From Burkholderia pyrrocinia (GTDB lineage: Bacteria > Pseudomonadota > Gammaproteobacteria > Burkholderiales > Burkholderiaceae): 64,000 nt of DNA. The position numbers were made by a program, and so were the translations under genes. The stretch spans positions 1,054,001 to 1,118,000 of the forward strand of contig NZ_CP070979.1 in NCBI RefSeq assembly GCF_018417535.1, written 5' to 3'. Below the pieces are notes generated by a model. That model was given only the letters and a program-made list of their open reading frames with translations. It searched no databases and had not been told where the DNA came from. Below are positions 26,506 through 36,600 of this stretch, piece by piece (position 1 is the stretch's first letter; each line of letters begins with the position of its first letter).

Positions 26506-28491
26506 ATGAACAGAACAGCGATTTTCCCGTATGCGTCCGCGTTGCTCGCGGCCGCCCTGTTGAGCGCATGCGGCGGCGACGTCGAGAACGAAGCGGGCCG
26601 CACGCCGACACCTTCGACCGACACGAGCTGCCTCGCGGTCGACAACAGCGGCGCGACGGTCGTGGTGGGCTCGAACCAGCCGGGCGATCCGTCGCTGCCG
26701 GAAGCGTCGTCGGGCTATCGCACCGGGATGAAGCCCGTCTACGCGAAGACCTACCTGGTGGCCACGTCGAATGCTTACGCGAGCGCGGCCGGCTGCGCGG
26801 TGCTGAAGAAAGGCGGCACGGCCGCCGACGCGGCGGTCGCCGTGCAGGCCGTGCTCGGCCTGACGGTGCCCGAGGCGACGGGCCTCGGGTCGGGCGGCGT
26901 GCTGCTCTACTACGATGCGCGCGGCAAGACGCTGCAGGCGTACGACGGCCGGGAAACCGCGCCGGCCGCCGCAACGGAGAACTATCTGCGCTACGTCGAC
27001 GACACGACCGACCATTCGGCGCCGCTGCCGAACGCGCGCGCCAGCGGCCGCTCGATCGGCACGATCGGTGTGCCGCGGCTCATCGAGGCGCTGCAGCAGG
27101 ATCACGGCCGGTTGCCGTGGCAGAACCTGTTCGGCGATGCGATCACGCTCGCGACCAACGGCTTCCCGATCGGCGGCCGGCTCGCCGACGCGATCGCGGC
27201 GAACGCAGCGAACCTGAAGCGCGACCCCGACGCCGCCGCGTATTTCCTGAATGCCGACGGCTCGCCGAAGACGCTCGGCACCGTGCTGAAGAACCCCGCG
27301 TACGCGCATACGCTGACGCTGATGGCGCAGTCGGGTGCGAATGCGCTGTACACGGGGCAGATTGCGCAGGACATCGTCGCGAAGATCGCGACGACGAAGG
27401 GCGCGGACGGTTCGACGCTCACTCCGGGCAAGACGACCGTCGCGGATCTGGCCGCTTATCAGGCGAAGCGCCGCGAACCCGTATGCACGACCTATCGCAG
27501 CTACTGGGTGTGCGGGATGCCGCCGCCGTCGTCGGGCGGTATCGCGGTCGCGTCGGCGCTCGGCATTCTCGAGAACTTCGACCTGAGGCCGCTGAAGCCG
27601 ACGGCGATCGATCTCGAAGGTGGCAAGCCGACCGTCGCGGGCGTGCACCTCGTCACCGAGGCCGAACGGCTCGCGTATGCCGACCGCGACAAGTACGTGG
27701 CCGATACGGATTTCGTGCCGCTGCCGGGCGGCACGTGGGACACGCTGCTGAACAAGCCGTACCTGAAATCGCGCGCGGCACTGATCGACACGACCAAGAG
27801 CATGGGCACCGCGCAGCCCGGCAATCTCGGCGCCGTGCCGCTCGGTGTCGACACGACGCTGATCGAGCACGGCACGAACCAGTTCACGATCGTCGACGGC
27901 GACGGTAACGTGCTGAGCGCGACGACGACGGTCGAGTCGAGCATGGGCTCGTTCCACATGACCAACGGCTTCCTGCTGAACAACCAGTTGACCGACTTTT
28001 CCGCGAACCCGGTCGACAGCGCCGGCAATCCGGTGGCCAACCGCCTGCAGCCGGGCAAGCGGCCGCGCAGCTCGATGGCGCCGACGATCGTGTTCGGGCA
28101 GGCCGCTGACGGTTCGCGCGGCGCTTTCGTGATGGCGACCGGTTCGCCGGGCGGCGGTACGATTCCGCAATATGTGGTCAAGACGCTGGTCGGTGCGCTC
28201 GACTGGGGGCTCGATGCGCAGCAGTCCGCGGGGCTCGTCGATTTCGGCGCGAGCAACAGCCCGACGACCACGATCGGCGGCGAGCATCCGAACGTCAATG
28301 CGGCCAACAACGGTGCGAACGATCCGCTGATCACGGGGCTGCTCGCGCTTGGGCACAAGGTGTCGACCGCCGCGCAGGCGAGCGGTGTCAACACCGTGAT
28401 GCGCGTGACGGTCGGCCAGTCGCCCGCGTTGCAGGGCGGCACCGATCCGCGTCGCGAAGGCGTCGTGCTCGGCGATACGTTCCGGCCGTAA
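26506..28491 (+). CDS. ggt: gamma-glutamyltransferase, lipoprotein form
   Basis: A 661-residue precursor of the Ntn-hydrolase enzyme that transfers or hydrolyses the gamma-glutamyl group of glutathione. The N-terminus is a lipoprotein signal with the lipobox LLSAC (Cys22), so the mature enzyme is membrane-anchored rather than freely periplasmic. The large subunit has GGTAADAAVAVQAVLGLTVP and ATGLGSGG. The autocleavage site is GTNQF with the nucleophile Thr457, followed by TIVDGDGNVLSATTT. Substrate-binding SSMAPTIV and the GSPGGGTIPQ oxyanion loop follow. At 661 residues it is somewhat longer than E. coli Ggt (580). The ATG at 26506 is fixed by the signal sequence; frames reaching back to 25810 are read-through. 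Confidence 0.93.
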   Translation: MNRTAIFPYASALLAAALLSACGGDVENEAGRTPTPSTDTSCLAVDNSGATVVVGSNQPGDPSLPEASSGYRTGMKPVYAKTYLVATSNAYASAAGCAVLKKGGTAADAAVAVQAVLGLTVPEATGLGSGGVLLYYDARGKTLQAYDGRETAPAAATENYLRYVDDTTDHSAPLPNARASGRSIGTIGVPRLIEALQQDHGRLPWQNLFGDAITLATNGFPIGGRLADAIAANAANLKRDPDAAAYFLNADGSPKTLGTVLKNPAYAHTLTLMAQSGANALYTGQIAQDIVAKIATTKGADGSTLTPGKTTVADLAAYQAKRREPVCTTYRSYWVCGMPPPSSGGIAVASALGILENFDLRPLKPTAIDLEGGKPTVAGVHLVTEAERLAYADRDKYVADTDFVPLPGGTWDTLLNKPYLKSRAALIDTTKSMGTAQPGNLGAVPLGVDTTLIEHGTNQFTIVDGDGNVLSATTTVESSMGSFHMTNGFLLNNQLTDFSANPVDSAGNPVANRLQPGKRPRSSMAPTIVFGQAADGSRGAFVMATGSPGGGTIPQYVVKTLVGALDWGLDAQQSAGLVDFGASNSPTTTIGGEHPNVNAANNGANDPLITGLLALGHKVSTAAQASGVNTVMRVTVGQSPALQGGTDPRREGVVLGDTFRP

Positions 28492-28505
28492 CCGGGCGGA
28501 ACGCG

Positions 28506-28556
28506 CACGGCCCCGATCTGCCTGTATCTGCCAACAGGCGATCGGGGCCGTGTTTC
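28506..28556 (+). terminator. terminator after ggt
   Basis: CACGGCCCCGATC (28506-28518) pairs with GATCGGGGCCGTG (28540-28552), followed by TTTCTT. It lies 15 bases past the ggt stop and 15 bases before the next gene. Confidence 0.8.
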
Positions 28557-28570
28557 TTGAAGAGGTTGCA

Positions 28571-28939
28571 ATGACGAATGCGCACCTGCTTGAACTGGAC
28601 GCAATTCTGTCGGCGCCGGGTTTTTTCGATTTCCTCGGCGATGTCGATTGCGACAGCGCGCTGGACAGGCGCGACGCCGAGCCGTTCGATGCGCAGTGGA
28701 TGGCGGCATTCGACGCAATCGACGGCGATCCGGGTACTGCGATCGACAGGCCGGCAGTGGACGCATTGCGGGAAAAGGCGTTCAAACTGGCCTTCAGTGC
28801 ATCGGGCAACGCGGGCGTGGCGGCGTGCGTGTCCGACGATATCGACCTGATCGCGAGGAGCCGGTTGTCGGGCCGCACCGACGGCTGGCCGACACGCATA
28901 CTTTGGGATGCTTATAAAAACGGCCGGTTTCCCTGCTAG
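28571..28939 (+). CDS. hypothetical acidic protein
   Basis: A 122-residue protein starting MTNAHLLELDAILSAPG with GAGG 9 bases ahead. It is acidic (many Asp) and rich in Ala and Phe, with no signal peptide or membrane helix, and ends RILWDAYKNGRFPC. I recognise no family. The start lies just after the ggt terminator, so transcription may depend on read-through or on a promoter inside that hairpin region. Third-position GC is high and even, which supports a real gene. Confidence 0.65.
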   Translation: MTNAHLLELDAILSAPGFFDFLGDVDCDSALDRRDAEPFDAQWMAAFDAIDGDPGTAIDRPAVDALREKAFKLAFSASGNAGVAACVSDDIDLIARSRLSGRTDGWPTRILWDAYKNGRFPC

Positions 28940-29250
28940 CCGTTTCGCGTGCGTGGTTTACCGATGCGTGGCGATCGGGCGAATCATGATCGCGGGGTGA
29001 CCCGCGCCGCACGCCACCGGGTTCGCGCCTGCACGCCGGCGAGTACGCCGCCCGTTCCGCCGGAACCCCGATTGTCAAACAGTGTGAGTCAATCGTCAGC
29101 ATTTGCAACGGAAGTAACAGTCCCTGCAAATCAATCGTTTTGCCCGTCGACGCCGCTACATTAGCTCCACCTGCCGCACTTCGCGGTGAGGCATGCGACA
29201 AGCCGCACGAAGGCGGCCCGCAGCAACAACGTCTTTTGGGGAGAATGACC
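28940..29250. other. intergenic with the leader of the next gene
   Basis: The 311 bases contain no gene. AT content rises at about 29075-29160, where the promoter of the downstream exported protein probably lies; I could not find a consensus-spaced -35/-10 pair. Confidence 0.4.
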
Positions 29251-29793
29251 ATGAACAAGATTCGTACGATTCTGCTGGGTGCCGCACTGACGGCGATGGC
29301 GACGTCGGCTGCTTTCGCACAGACGGCCCAGACCGGCGCAGAGGGTTCCGCAGGCGTCGGCGCACAGGTCCAGACGCCGCTGCTCGGCGGCGGCGTGGGC
29401 GTGCAGGCTGGCGCCGGCGCGAATGCGGCAGGCTCGGGTTCGGGCGCAGGCAACCTCGTCGGCGGCGCGCTGAATGGCGTCGGCAAGACGGTCGGCGGCG
29501 TCGGCGCGGCAGCCGGCAATGCGGTGGGCGGCGCGACCCAGGCGGTGGGTTCGGCAGCCGGCACGGCGAAGGATGCCGCGGCATCGGCCGTACACTCGAC
29601 GAAGTCGCACGTGAAGCACGTCGCAGGCACGGCGAAGAGCCACGCGCAAGGCGCGGTGTCGACGGCAGGCGACGTCGCGGGCGGCGCGAAGGCGAAGGCC
29701 GGCGAAGCGCTCGAAGGCGCGACGAACTCGGTGCAGGGCGGTGCATCGGTCGGCTTGAAGGGTTCGGCGTCGGCGCAAGGCGGCGCGCTGTAA
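29251..29793 (+). CDS. exported Gly/Ala-rich low-complexity protein
   Basis: A 180-residue protein. The signal peptide is MNKIRTILLGAALTAMATSA with cleavage after AFA near residue 23. The mature chain is almost wholly Gly, Ala, Ser, Thr and Val, in loose repeats such as GGALNGVGKTVGGVGAAAGN and AGTAKDAAASAVHSTKSHVK. The latter part resembles amphipathic 11-residue periodicity of LEA-like or apolipoprotein-like helices (KAKAGEALEGATNSVQGG). Such composition suits a disordered or periplasmic stress protein; the function is unknown. GGGGAG at 29238-29243 favours the ATG at 29251 over the one at 29245. A very strong terminator follows. Confidence 0.78.
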   Translation: MNKIRTILLGAALTAMATSAAFAQTAQTGAEGSAGVGAQVQTPLLGGGVGVQAGAGANAAGSGSGAGNLVGGALNGVGKTVGGVGAAAGNAVGGATQAVGSAAGTAKDAAASAVHSTKSHVKHVAGTAKSHAQGAVSTAGDVAGGAKAKAGEALEGATNSVQGGASVGLKGSASAQGGAL

Positions 29794-29810
29794 GCAGCAC
29801 GCAACCCGTC

Positions 29811-29850
29811 ACGGCCCGGCCCGCTTCGATGCGGGCCGGGCCGTTTTTTT
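29811..29850 (+). terminator. strong intrinsic terminator
   Basis: ACGGCCCGGCCCGC (29811-29824) pairs with GCGGGCCGGGCCGT (29830-29843) around TTCGA-type loop bases and is followed by seven T. Confidence 0.93.
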
Positions 29851-30171
29851 ATCGGCGCGCGTAGCGCGTCGTTCGACGGTCCTCGAAATACAGTGATGCG
29901 TCGGTGTTCGTCGCGAATCCGACGACGCGATGCGCGCGGCCGCGCTGCCGGATGCCCCGGGCACGAGTCCGCGACAGGTGACGTGCGCAGCCCCTGCCCA
30001 TTGCCCGTTCGCCATGCTTAAATAGCGGGGCTCCCGGTTGCCGGGCCGCCGCGATGGCAGCGCCGGCCGACGCGGGCAAGCATGTCCGATCGACATCGTG
30101 ACGACAGACGACACCAAAATGCCGTTCCGGCCAGACCGGCGCGGTCCGATAACATTCCGAGGCATCACGTC

Positions 30172-30942
30172 ATGACCATCCTGTTCCGTCTTTTTGCGCT
30201 CGCCTGCGCGCTGTGGCTGGCCGCCTGTGCAGCGCCGCCCCCGCCGTCCCCCAGTACCGCCGCGTCCGCCGCCGCACCGGACGCCAGCGAACGCCGCGGG
30301 CTCGGTACCGCGTGGGGCGAGCCGGTGCGATCCGAAACCCGCAATGTCGAATTCGAACGCGCGGATCCGGCGAAGCCGACGGATCTCGCGTCGGTCTACT
30401 ACAACGACGCGCTGCCCGGACATCCTCCCGCATCCCAGGTGCGCCGGCTGCCGACCCGCGTCGCGCTTGCGAACGGCGACATCGCCCTGTCGTTTACGGA
30501 CGAGAAGGGCGTGCCGCTGCGCCTTGCGCGCAGCAACGGCCGCTGGCACATGGCGGGCGTCGAGGGTTCGCGCTACATGATCGTGCTGCGCAACCAGGGG
30601 CGCCGCACGTTCGAAGTCGTGTCGACCGTCGACGGGCTCGACGTGCTGTCGGGGCGGCCGGGCAGTTATACGAACGGCGGTTACGTGCTGTATCCGGGCC
30701 GCACGCTGACGATCGAGGGCTTCCGCAAGAGCCGCGACGAAGTCGCCGCGTTCCGCTTCGCGGCGGTGCCCGACAGCTATGTCGCGAACTCGAAGTACGG
30801 CGATGCCGCGAACGTCGGCGTGATCGGCGTCGCGTTGTTCGCGAAGAAGGAGAACGACGAGGAAGCGCTGCGCCGCAACGCGAATCCGTTTCCCGGCAAC
30901 GACAACGGCTTTGCGCCGCCGCCCGTGCCGCGCGGCGAGTAA
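30172..30942 (+). CDS. lipoprotein of unknown function
   Basis: A 256-residue protein with a lipoprotein signal, lipobox LAAC (Cys19), then a Pro/Ala/Ser linker. The mature part has a beta-rich character with repeated short strands: TRVALANGDIALSFTDEKG, RFMIVL-like YMIVLRNQGRRTFEVVSTVD and GYVLYPGRTLTIEGFRKS. NQGRRTFEVVSTVDGLDV followed by YPGRTLTIEGFRKS and VALFAKK is a pattern I associate with exported proteins of undefined function in beta-proteobacteria. The start at 30172 is set by the signal. It runs in the same direction as the exported protein at 31067, about 125 bases away. Confidence 0.75.
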   Translation: MTILFRLFALACALWLAACAAPPPPSPSTAASAAAPDASERRGLGTAWGEPVRSETRNVEFERADPAKPTDLASVYYNDALPGHPPASQVRRLPTRVALANGDIALSFTDEKGVPLRLARSNGRWHMAGVEGSRYMIVLRNQGRRTFEVVSTVDGLDVLSGRPGSYTNGGYVLYPGRTLTIEGFRKSRDEVAAFRFAAVPDSYVANSKYGDAANVGVIGVALFAKKENDEEALRRNANPFPGNDNGFAPPPVPRGE

Positions 30943-31066
30943 TGGCACACGGCGGATCGGCCGCGTTCGTCGCGACGAACGATGCCCGCGGCCCGATCCG
31001 GAAACGGTATCGCCCGGGTGGCATGCCGGCGCATACGACGAACCCCACGACGATCCCGCGCGATCC

Positions 31067-31675
31067 ATGCGAATACGAAACACCCGGACGATATCGATTG
31101 CGTCGAGGGCCGCGGCGCTGGCGCTGTCGGTTTCCAGCGTGTCGGTTGCATGTGCCGAAACGCTGGCACCCGAATCGGTGCGTCTCGCCAACGGCCATGC
31201 GATCGAATGGGCGCGCCCGAGGTTGCTCGATGTCGACGCAACTGGCAAAAGGACCTCCGCGCTGAGCGTGCCGGCCGCGCTTCGGCGCGCACTGGCCGAT
31301 GCATCGAGCGTCGCATTTCCATCGAACCGTTCGCAGCGGATCGACGGTAACGACTATGTGCTGGTCGTCGTCAACCGTTCGTCGAACAGCCGTCCGACCG
31401 GATATTGCGGTGCGGGCGAAGAAGGGGCGTTGTACGTGCTGGAACTGCGCGGCGCCCGTGCGGTGCCGCGTTTTTCGCTGCCGGTTCAAAGCTGTCTCGA
31501 CTCCGTTTCGCTCGAAACCGACGGCGGCGCACAATCGCCGTATCTGGCGATCGCGTGGCGCGACGCACCGGCCGGCATCGACATCCGGTGGGAGTATCTC
31601 GCGCACGGCGGCGCAACGCATCGCGTCTATCGTTTCGTGAACGGCACGTTTGCCGAGGTCGAGGTTCCGCGGTAA
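31067..31675 (+). CDS. hypothetical exported protein
   Basis: A 202-residue protein. The signal peptide is MRIRNTRTISIASRAAALAL with an ACA-ET cleavage site near residue 30. The mature part has two cysteines, in PTGYCGAGEEG and VQSCLDSV, that could form a disulfide, and beta-strand patterns such as DYVLVVVNRSSNSRP and YLAIAWRDAPAGIDIRWEYL. I recognise no family. The frame from 30911 reaches back into the previous gene and is not used. Confidence 0.68.
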   Translation: MRIRNTRTISIASRAAALALSVSSVSVACAETLAPESVRLANGHAIEWARPRLLDVDATGKRTSALSVPAALRRALADASSVAFPSNRSQRIDGNDYVLVVVNRSSNSRPTGYCGAGEEGALYVLELRGARAVPRFSLPVQSCLDSVSLETDGGAQSPYLAIAWRDAPAGIDIRWEYLAHGGATHRVYRFVNGTFAEVEVPR

Positions 31676-31753
31676 CACGGTCGCGCCACGGCACAATGGC
31701 CGTTCGAATTCGCATCGCGTGCTTCCCCTCCATCCGGATCGACGGAGAACCCC

Positions 31754-32296
31754 ATGTCGTTACCCGCTTTCAGGTACCATCCCGACCCGCTGGCAACCGG
31801 CAGCGTGATCCGGTCGGACGCGCGCTGCGTATGCTGCGGCGACGCGCGCGGCTACGTCTACGCCGGCCCCGTGTATGCGGTCGACGAGTACGAGCAGTGC
31901 ATCTGCCCGTGGTGCGTCGCCGACGGTTCGGCGCATGCGCGGTTCGATGCAAGCTTTACCGACACGTACGGTATCGGCGGCGGCGAATGGGACGCGGTGC
32001 CCGAAGCAGTCGTCGACGAGATCGCGTATCGCACGCCGGGCTTTCAGGGCTGGCAGCAGGAACGGTGGTGGACCCATTGCGGCGATGGCGCGCAGTTCAT
32101 CGGCCGCGCGGGCGCCGACGAACTGAACGCGCATGGCCCGCAGGCCGTCGCGTCGATCCGGGCGTCGGCCGGGCTCGACGAGGGCGCCGACTGGGCCCGT
32201 TTTTTCGCTGCGCTCGACAAGGACGGCTCGCCGACTGCTTATGTGTTTCGCTGCATCCGTTGCGGCGAGCTCGGCGGCTACCAGGATTGCGATTGA
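31754..32296 (+). CDS. CbrC-family protein
   Basis: A 180-residue protein of the CbrC (UPF0167) family: LPAFRYHPDPLATGSV at the start, then cysteine pairs CVCCG (about residues 25-29), CICPWC (about 49-54) and C-terminal CIRCGELGGY, probably binding zinc. In E. coli cbrC is in the CreBC regulon and affects colicin sensitivity; the biochemical role is unknown. An AGAACCCC leader precedes the ATG. It reads toward the YhaO/YhaN pair, 55 bases upstream of it, but I would not claim a shared function. Confidence 0.88.
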   Translation: MSLPAFRYHPDPLATGSVIRSDARCVCCGDARGYVYAGPVYAVDEYEQCICPWCVADGSAHARFDASFTDTYGIGGGEWDAVPEAVVDEIAYRTPGFQGWQQERWWTHCGDGAQFIGRAGADELNAHGPQAVASIRASAGLDEGADWARFFAALDKDGSPTAYVFRCIRCGELGGYQDCD

Positions 32297-32351
32297 TGGC
32301 CAGGCCTGCGCGAGCGGCGTCGCCCCTTCGTCATGAAACAGAGGAATCTTC

Positions 32352-33602
32352 GTGAAGTTCATCCACGCGGCAGACATTCACCTTGACAGCCCGTTGCACG
32401 GCCTGAGCGCGTATCCCGACGCACCGGCCGCGCAGTTGCGCAACGCGTCGCGCGAGGCGCTGCGGCAACTCGTGGATCGCGCGATCGAAGAGGAAGTCGC
32501 GTTCCTCGTGATCGCCGGCGACCTGTATGACGGCGACTGGAAGGATCACAACACCGGCATCTTCTTCGGCCAGCAGATGGGGCGCCTGCGCAAGGCCGGC
32601 ATCCGCGCGTTCGTCCTCGGCGGCAACCACGATGCCGAAAGCGAGATGACGAAGAAGCTGACGCTGCCCGACAACGTCACCGTGTTCGGCCACCGCAAGC
32701 CGGAAACCCACAAGCTGCCGGAATTCGACGTCGCGCTGCACGGGCAGAGCTTCAAGGACAAGGCCGTCGTCGACAATCTCGCGATCGGTTATCCGGACCC
32801 GGTGCCCGGGTACTACAACATCGGCGTGCTGCACACGGCCCTCGAAGGTTATGCGGCGCACGCGAACTATGCGCCGTGCACGCTGGCCGAACTGCACGCA
32901 AAAGGCTACGACTACTGGGCGCTCGGCCACGTGCACGAATTCCAGCAATGGACGGGGCCGTCCACCGTCGTGTTTCCCGGCAACCTGCAGGGGCGCCATA
33001 TCCGCGAGACGGGCCGTCGCGGCGCGGTGCTCGTGACGGTCGAGCAAGGCCGCACACAGGTCGAGCGCCTGTATCTCGACGTGTTGCGCTGGGAAGCCGT
33101 GCCGGTCGACGCATCCGATTGCTTCACGGTCGCCGACCTGTCGAGAAAGATCGGCCAGTCGCTGGAGGCGCTGCTGACCGTCGACGGTCACGTGCCGCGC
33201 GCGGTGCGCGTGACGGTCACGGGGCGCACACCCGCGCATGGGCTCTTTTTCGGTCGCGCGCCGCAGTTGCGCGCGGAGGTGCTGAACCAGATCGGCATCA
33301 TCGGCAACGAGCGGCTTTGGCTGGAGAAGGTCAGGCTCGCGACGTCCGCCGCCGATCATCAGCAGGGCGAGAGCGAGCAACTTGAAGCGCTGGAGGATCT
33401 GAAGCAGATCCTGGCCGAAGCCGCGCACGATCCGGATTTCCTCGCGCTGCTCGAACGCGACCTGAAGCCGTTCGTCGGCAAGGTGCGCAGCGATGTGAAG
33501 GAGGAAGTGCCGTTGCTGACGATGGCGCGCGCGGGCGAGCTCACGGCGCTGGTCGAGCAGGTCGGTCCTGCGCTGCTCGCGCGGCTGGCAAGGGGGGAGT
33601 AA
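32352..33602 (+). CDS. Mre11/SbcD-like DNA repair exonuclease, YhaO type
   Basis: A 416-residue calcineurin-like phosphoesterase. All metal motifs are present: HAADIHLDSP (residues 5-14), IAGDLYDGDW, LGGNHDAESE, and the late GHVHEF. The first four fit the D-x-H / GD-x-xD / GNHD pattern of Mre11 and SbcD nucleases. It resembles B. subtilis YhaO. The gene ends 3 bases before its partner ATPase gene, so the two are co-transcribed and probably form a complex analogous to Mre11-Rad50 or SbcCD that processes blocked DNA ends. Confidence 0.9.
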   Translation: MKFIHAADIHLDSPLHGLSAYPDAPAAQLRNASREALRQLVDRAIEEEVAFLVIAGDLYDGDWKDHNTGIFFGQQMGRLRKAGIRAFVLGGNHDAESEMTKKLTLPDNVTVFGHRKPETHKLPEFDVALHGQSFKDKAVVDNLAIGYPDPVPGYYNIGVLHTALEGYAAHANYAPCTLAELHAKGYDYWALGHVHEFQQWTGPSTVVFPGNLQGRHIRETGRRGAVLVTVEQGRTQVERLYLDVLRWEAVPVDASDCFTVADLSRKIGQSLEALLTVDGHVPRAVRVTVTGRTPAHGLFFGRAPQLRAEVLNQIGIIGNERLWLEKVRLATSAADHQQGESEQLEALEDLKQILAEAAHDPDFLALLERDLKPFVGKVRSDVKEEVPLLTMARAGELTALVEQVGPALLARLARGE

Positions 33603-33605
33603 ACG

Positions 33606-36600
33606 ATGCGCATCAGCCAGCTCGATCTGATCAAGTACGGCAAGTTCACCGACGAAACGCTGCGGTTCCCGTCGGCCGGCGAGGATTTTCATGTGATCGT
33701 GGGGCCGAACGAGGCCGGCAAGTCGACGATCCGCACGGCCGTGTCGGAGCTGCTGTTCGGGATGAAGCTGCAGACGCCGCTCGATTTCCTGCACAGCACG
33801 CCCGAACTGCGGATCGGCGGTGTGCTCGAAAACGGCACGGGCGAACTCGCGTTCCACCGCGCGCGGGGGCGCAGTCCGTTGCGCACGCCTGCCGACGACA
33901 GGCTGCCCGACGACTATCTGGCCGCGATCCTCGACGGCGCGACGCGCGAGTTCTTCGAGCAGATGTTCGGACTCGATCACGGGCGGCTGGTCGACGGCGG
34001 TCGCAGCATTCTCGACGCATCCGACAAGCTAGGCCAGGTGTTGTTCGAATCGGCCGCCGGTGTCGGCAGTCTCGGGCCGGTGCGCGAGGAGCTCGACGCG
34101 CGTTCGATCGAGCTCTGGGCGCCGCGCCGTAGCGGCAGCGCGTTTGCGCTGGCAGAAACGTCGTTCAACGAAGCCGTGACCGAACTGAAGACGGTCCAGG
34201 TGCGCACGCGCGACTGGGTCGATCGCAAGGACGCGCGCGAAGCGGTCGAACAGCAGATCGAGCACGCGCGCGCGGAGCAGCGCCAGCTCGAAGCGCTGCG
34301 CTCGAAGCTCGAACGCGTGCGGCGGCTGGCGCCGTATCTGAAGGAGTTGACGGTCAAGGATGCGGCGTTGGCCGAACTCGGCGAGGTCGTCGAGTTGCCG
34401 CCGACCGCGTATGCGGATTTGCTGAAGGCGCAGGGCGATCTCGCGGCCGAACAGAAGGTGCTCGAAGAACGGCGTACCGACCTGCTCGCGAAACGGCAGG
34501 CGCGTGATGCGATCGATGCCGACGCCGACACGCTGGCGCTCGAAGCCGACATCGAAGCGCTCGATCGGTTGCGCGGCGCCTGCATGAATCACGCGCAGGA
34601 TCTGCTGCTGCTCGGCGCCGACGTCGAGCGGCACCTGTCCGCCGCGTTTTCGGCGGCCGCCCAGCTCGACTGGCCGACGGACGAAGCGTCGCTGCGCGCG
34701 TCGCTACCGACGGCGCTGTCGCTGAAGACCGTCGCGAACCTGCTGCGCGAACACGGCGCGCTGCACCAGGCGCTCGCCGGCGCGCGCGAATCGCTCGACG
34801 AACGCACGCGCGAGCTTGCGCAGGTGCAGGAGCAACGGGCGCGCCTGTCGACCGTCGACGTGCCGGAAGCGCTGCGCGCGGCGCTCGCCGATGCGCAGGG
34901 CTTTCGCAACAGCGGCCAGCGCGAACAGGCGCTCGAACACGAAATCGCTGCCGCCGAACGCACGCTGTCCGGCGCGCTCGATGCGCTCGGCCAATGGCGC
35001 ATGCCGGTCGACACGCTGCGCGCGCTCGACGTACCGTCGGCGGCGCGGCTCGGCGCGTTGCTCAAGGAAGACAGCGAGCGCGCAAGCGCGGCTGCTGCCG
35101 CACGCGACGCGCGGGACGGCGCGCTCGAAGAGCTCGAGCGGCTCGAGCTGCAGGAGAAGCATTTCGCGGAGAACCACAAGGTCGTCACGACCGCCGACGT
35201 GCTGGCGGCGCGTGCGCGACGCGACGGCGCATGGGGCGATATCCGCAGCGGCGCCGTCGATCTGGCAACGGGCGCCCCGGCGGTCGACGACGCGATTCGC
35301 CTGGCCGACGAACTCGTCGATGCGCAACTCGGCGCCACGCAGGCGGCGGCGATGCTGCAATCGTTGCGTCAGCAGGTCGAATCCGCGCGAGCCGGCGTGT
35401 CGCGCAGGCAGGCTGCGCTGGACGAGCGTGAACGCGAGCTGGCCGCGCACCGCGACGCATGGGCCGAACTCGCGGCGACGGCCGCGGTACCCGGCATGCC
35501 GCTGGCGGCGATGGGCGACTGGCTCGCGAAGCGCGACGCGGTGTTCGCCGCGCAGGTCGATCTCGGCCGTCAGCGTCGCGAATTCGACACGATTCGCGAC
35601 GCGCGGAGCGGCGCCGAAGCCGCGCTGCGTTCGGCGCTGCACACTGTGTCGCGAGGCGGCGAGACGGACGGACTGGCAGCGCTCGTCGCCATCGCCGAAA
35701 CCTTCGTGCAGTCGGCCGAGAAAGCGATCGCGCAGAAGGACGGCCTCGACGATCGCGCGCGGGAAGCCGATCGCGGATGCGCGACGGCGCAGTCGCGGGC
35801 CGGCCACGCGCAAGCAGCCTACGACACGTGGCACGCGCAATGGCGCGACGCGCTGGCCGACGCGAAACTTTCCGCGAGCGCGGTGACGCTGGCCGCGGCG
35901 GAAGGCGCGCTCGGGCTCGCGAACGCGGTGGCGGCCGAACTGGCCGATGCCGATGCGCCGCGCAACCGGATCGCCGCGATCCGCGCTGAACTGGCCGCGC
36001 TCGAGGCCGGCGCGCGGCGGCTTGCCGAAGCGCTTGCGCCGGAATGGCTGACGAGCGGCGACTGGCCGGACGTAGCGCGCCGGCTGACGATGCGTCTCGC
36101 GGCCGCCAGGGAAATCGCGCGCGCGATCGCGCGTGCCGACGAGGCCATGCGGCAAGCCGACGGCAAGGTCGCGGACGCAGCCGCCGCGGTGGCCGGTGCC
36201 GATGCGCGCATCCAGCCGCTGCTTCATCTGGCCGGCGTGGCGTCGATCGACGCGGCGCTGCCGCTGGCCGAACGCTCGGATCGCCAGCGCCAGCTTCGGC
36301 AGGCGGTCGATGCCGCGCACGAGGCGCTGGTGCGCGACGGCGACGGGCTGTCCCGTTCGGCCGTCGAGGCGGAGGTCGCGGAACAGGACATTGCCGACGT
36401 GCCGGCGCGTCTGGAGGCGGTGAAGCAGTCGCTGGGCGATGTCGGCAAGCGACTGAACGAGCTTTCACGGCAGCAGGTCGTGGCGGACCAGGCGTTCGGC
36501 GCGATCGACGGCCAGGCCAACGCGGCCGTCGCCGAATCGAAGCGGCAGGAAGCGCTGGCGGCGATGGGCGACGCGGCCGAACAGTATCTGGAGGCGGCCA

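Noticed and set aside
32331..33980. 549-codon reverse frame opposite the YhaO-like gene
   Set aside because: Same reason: the forward gene carries all phosphoesterase motifs.
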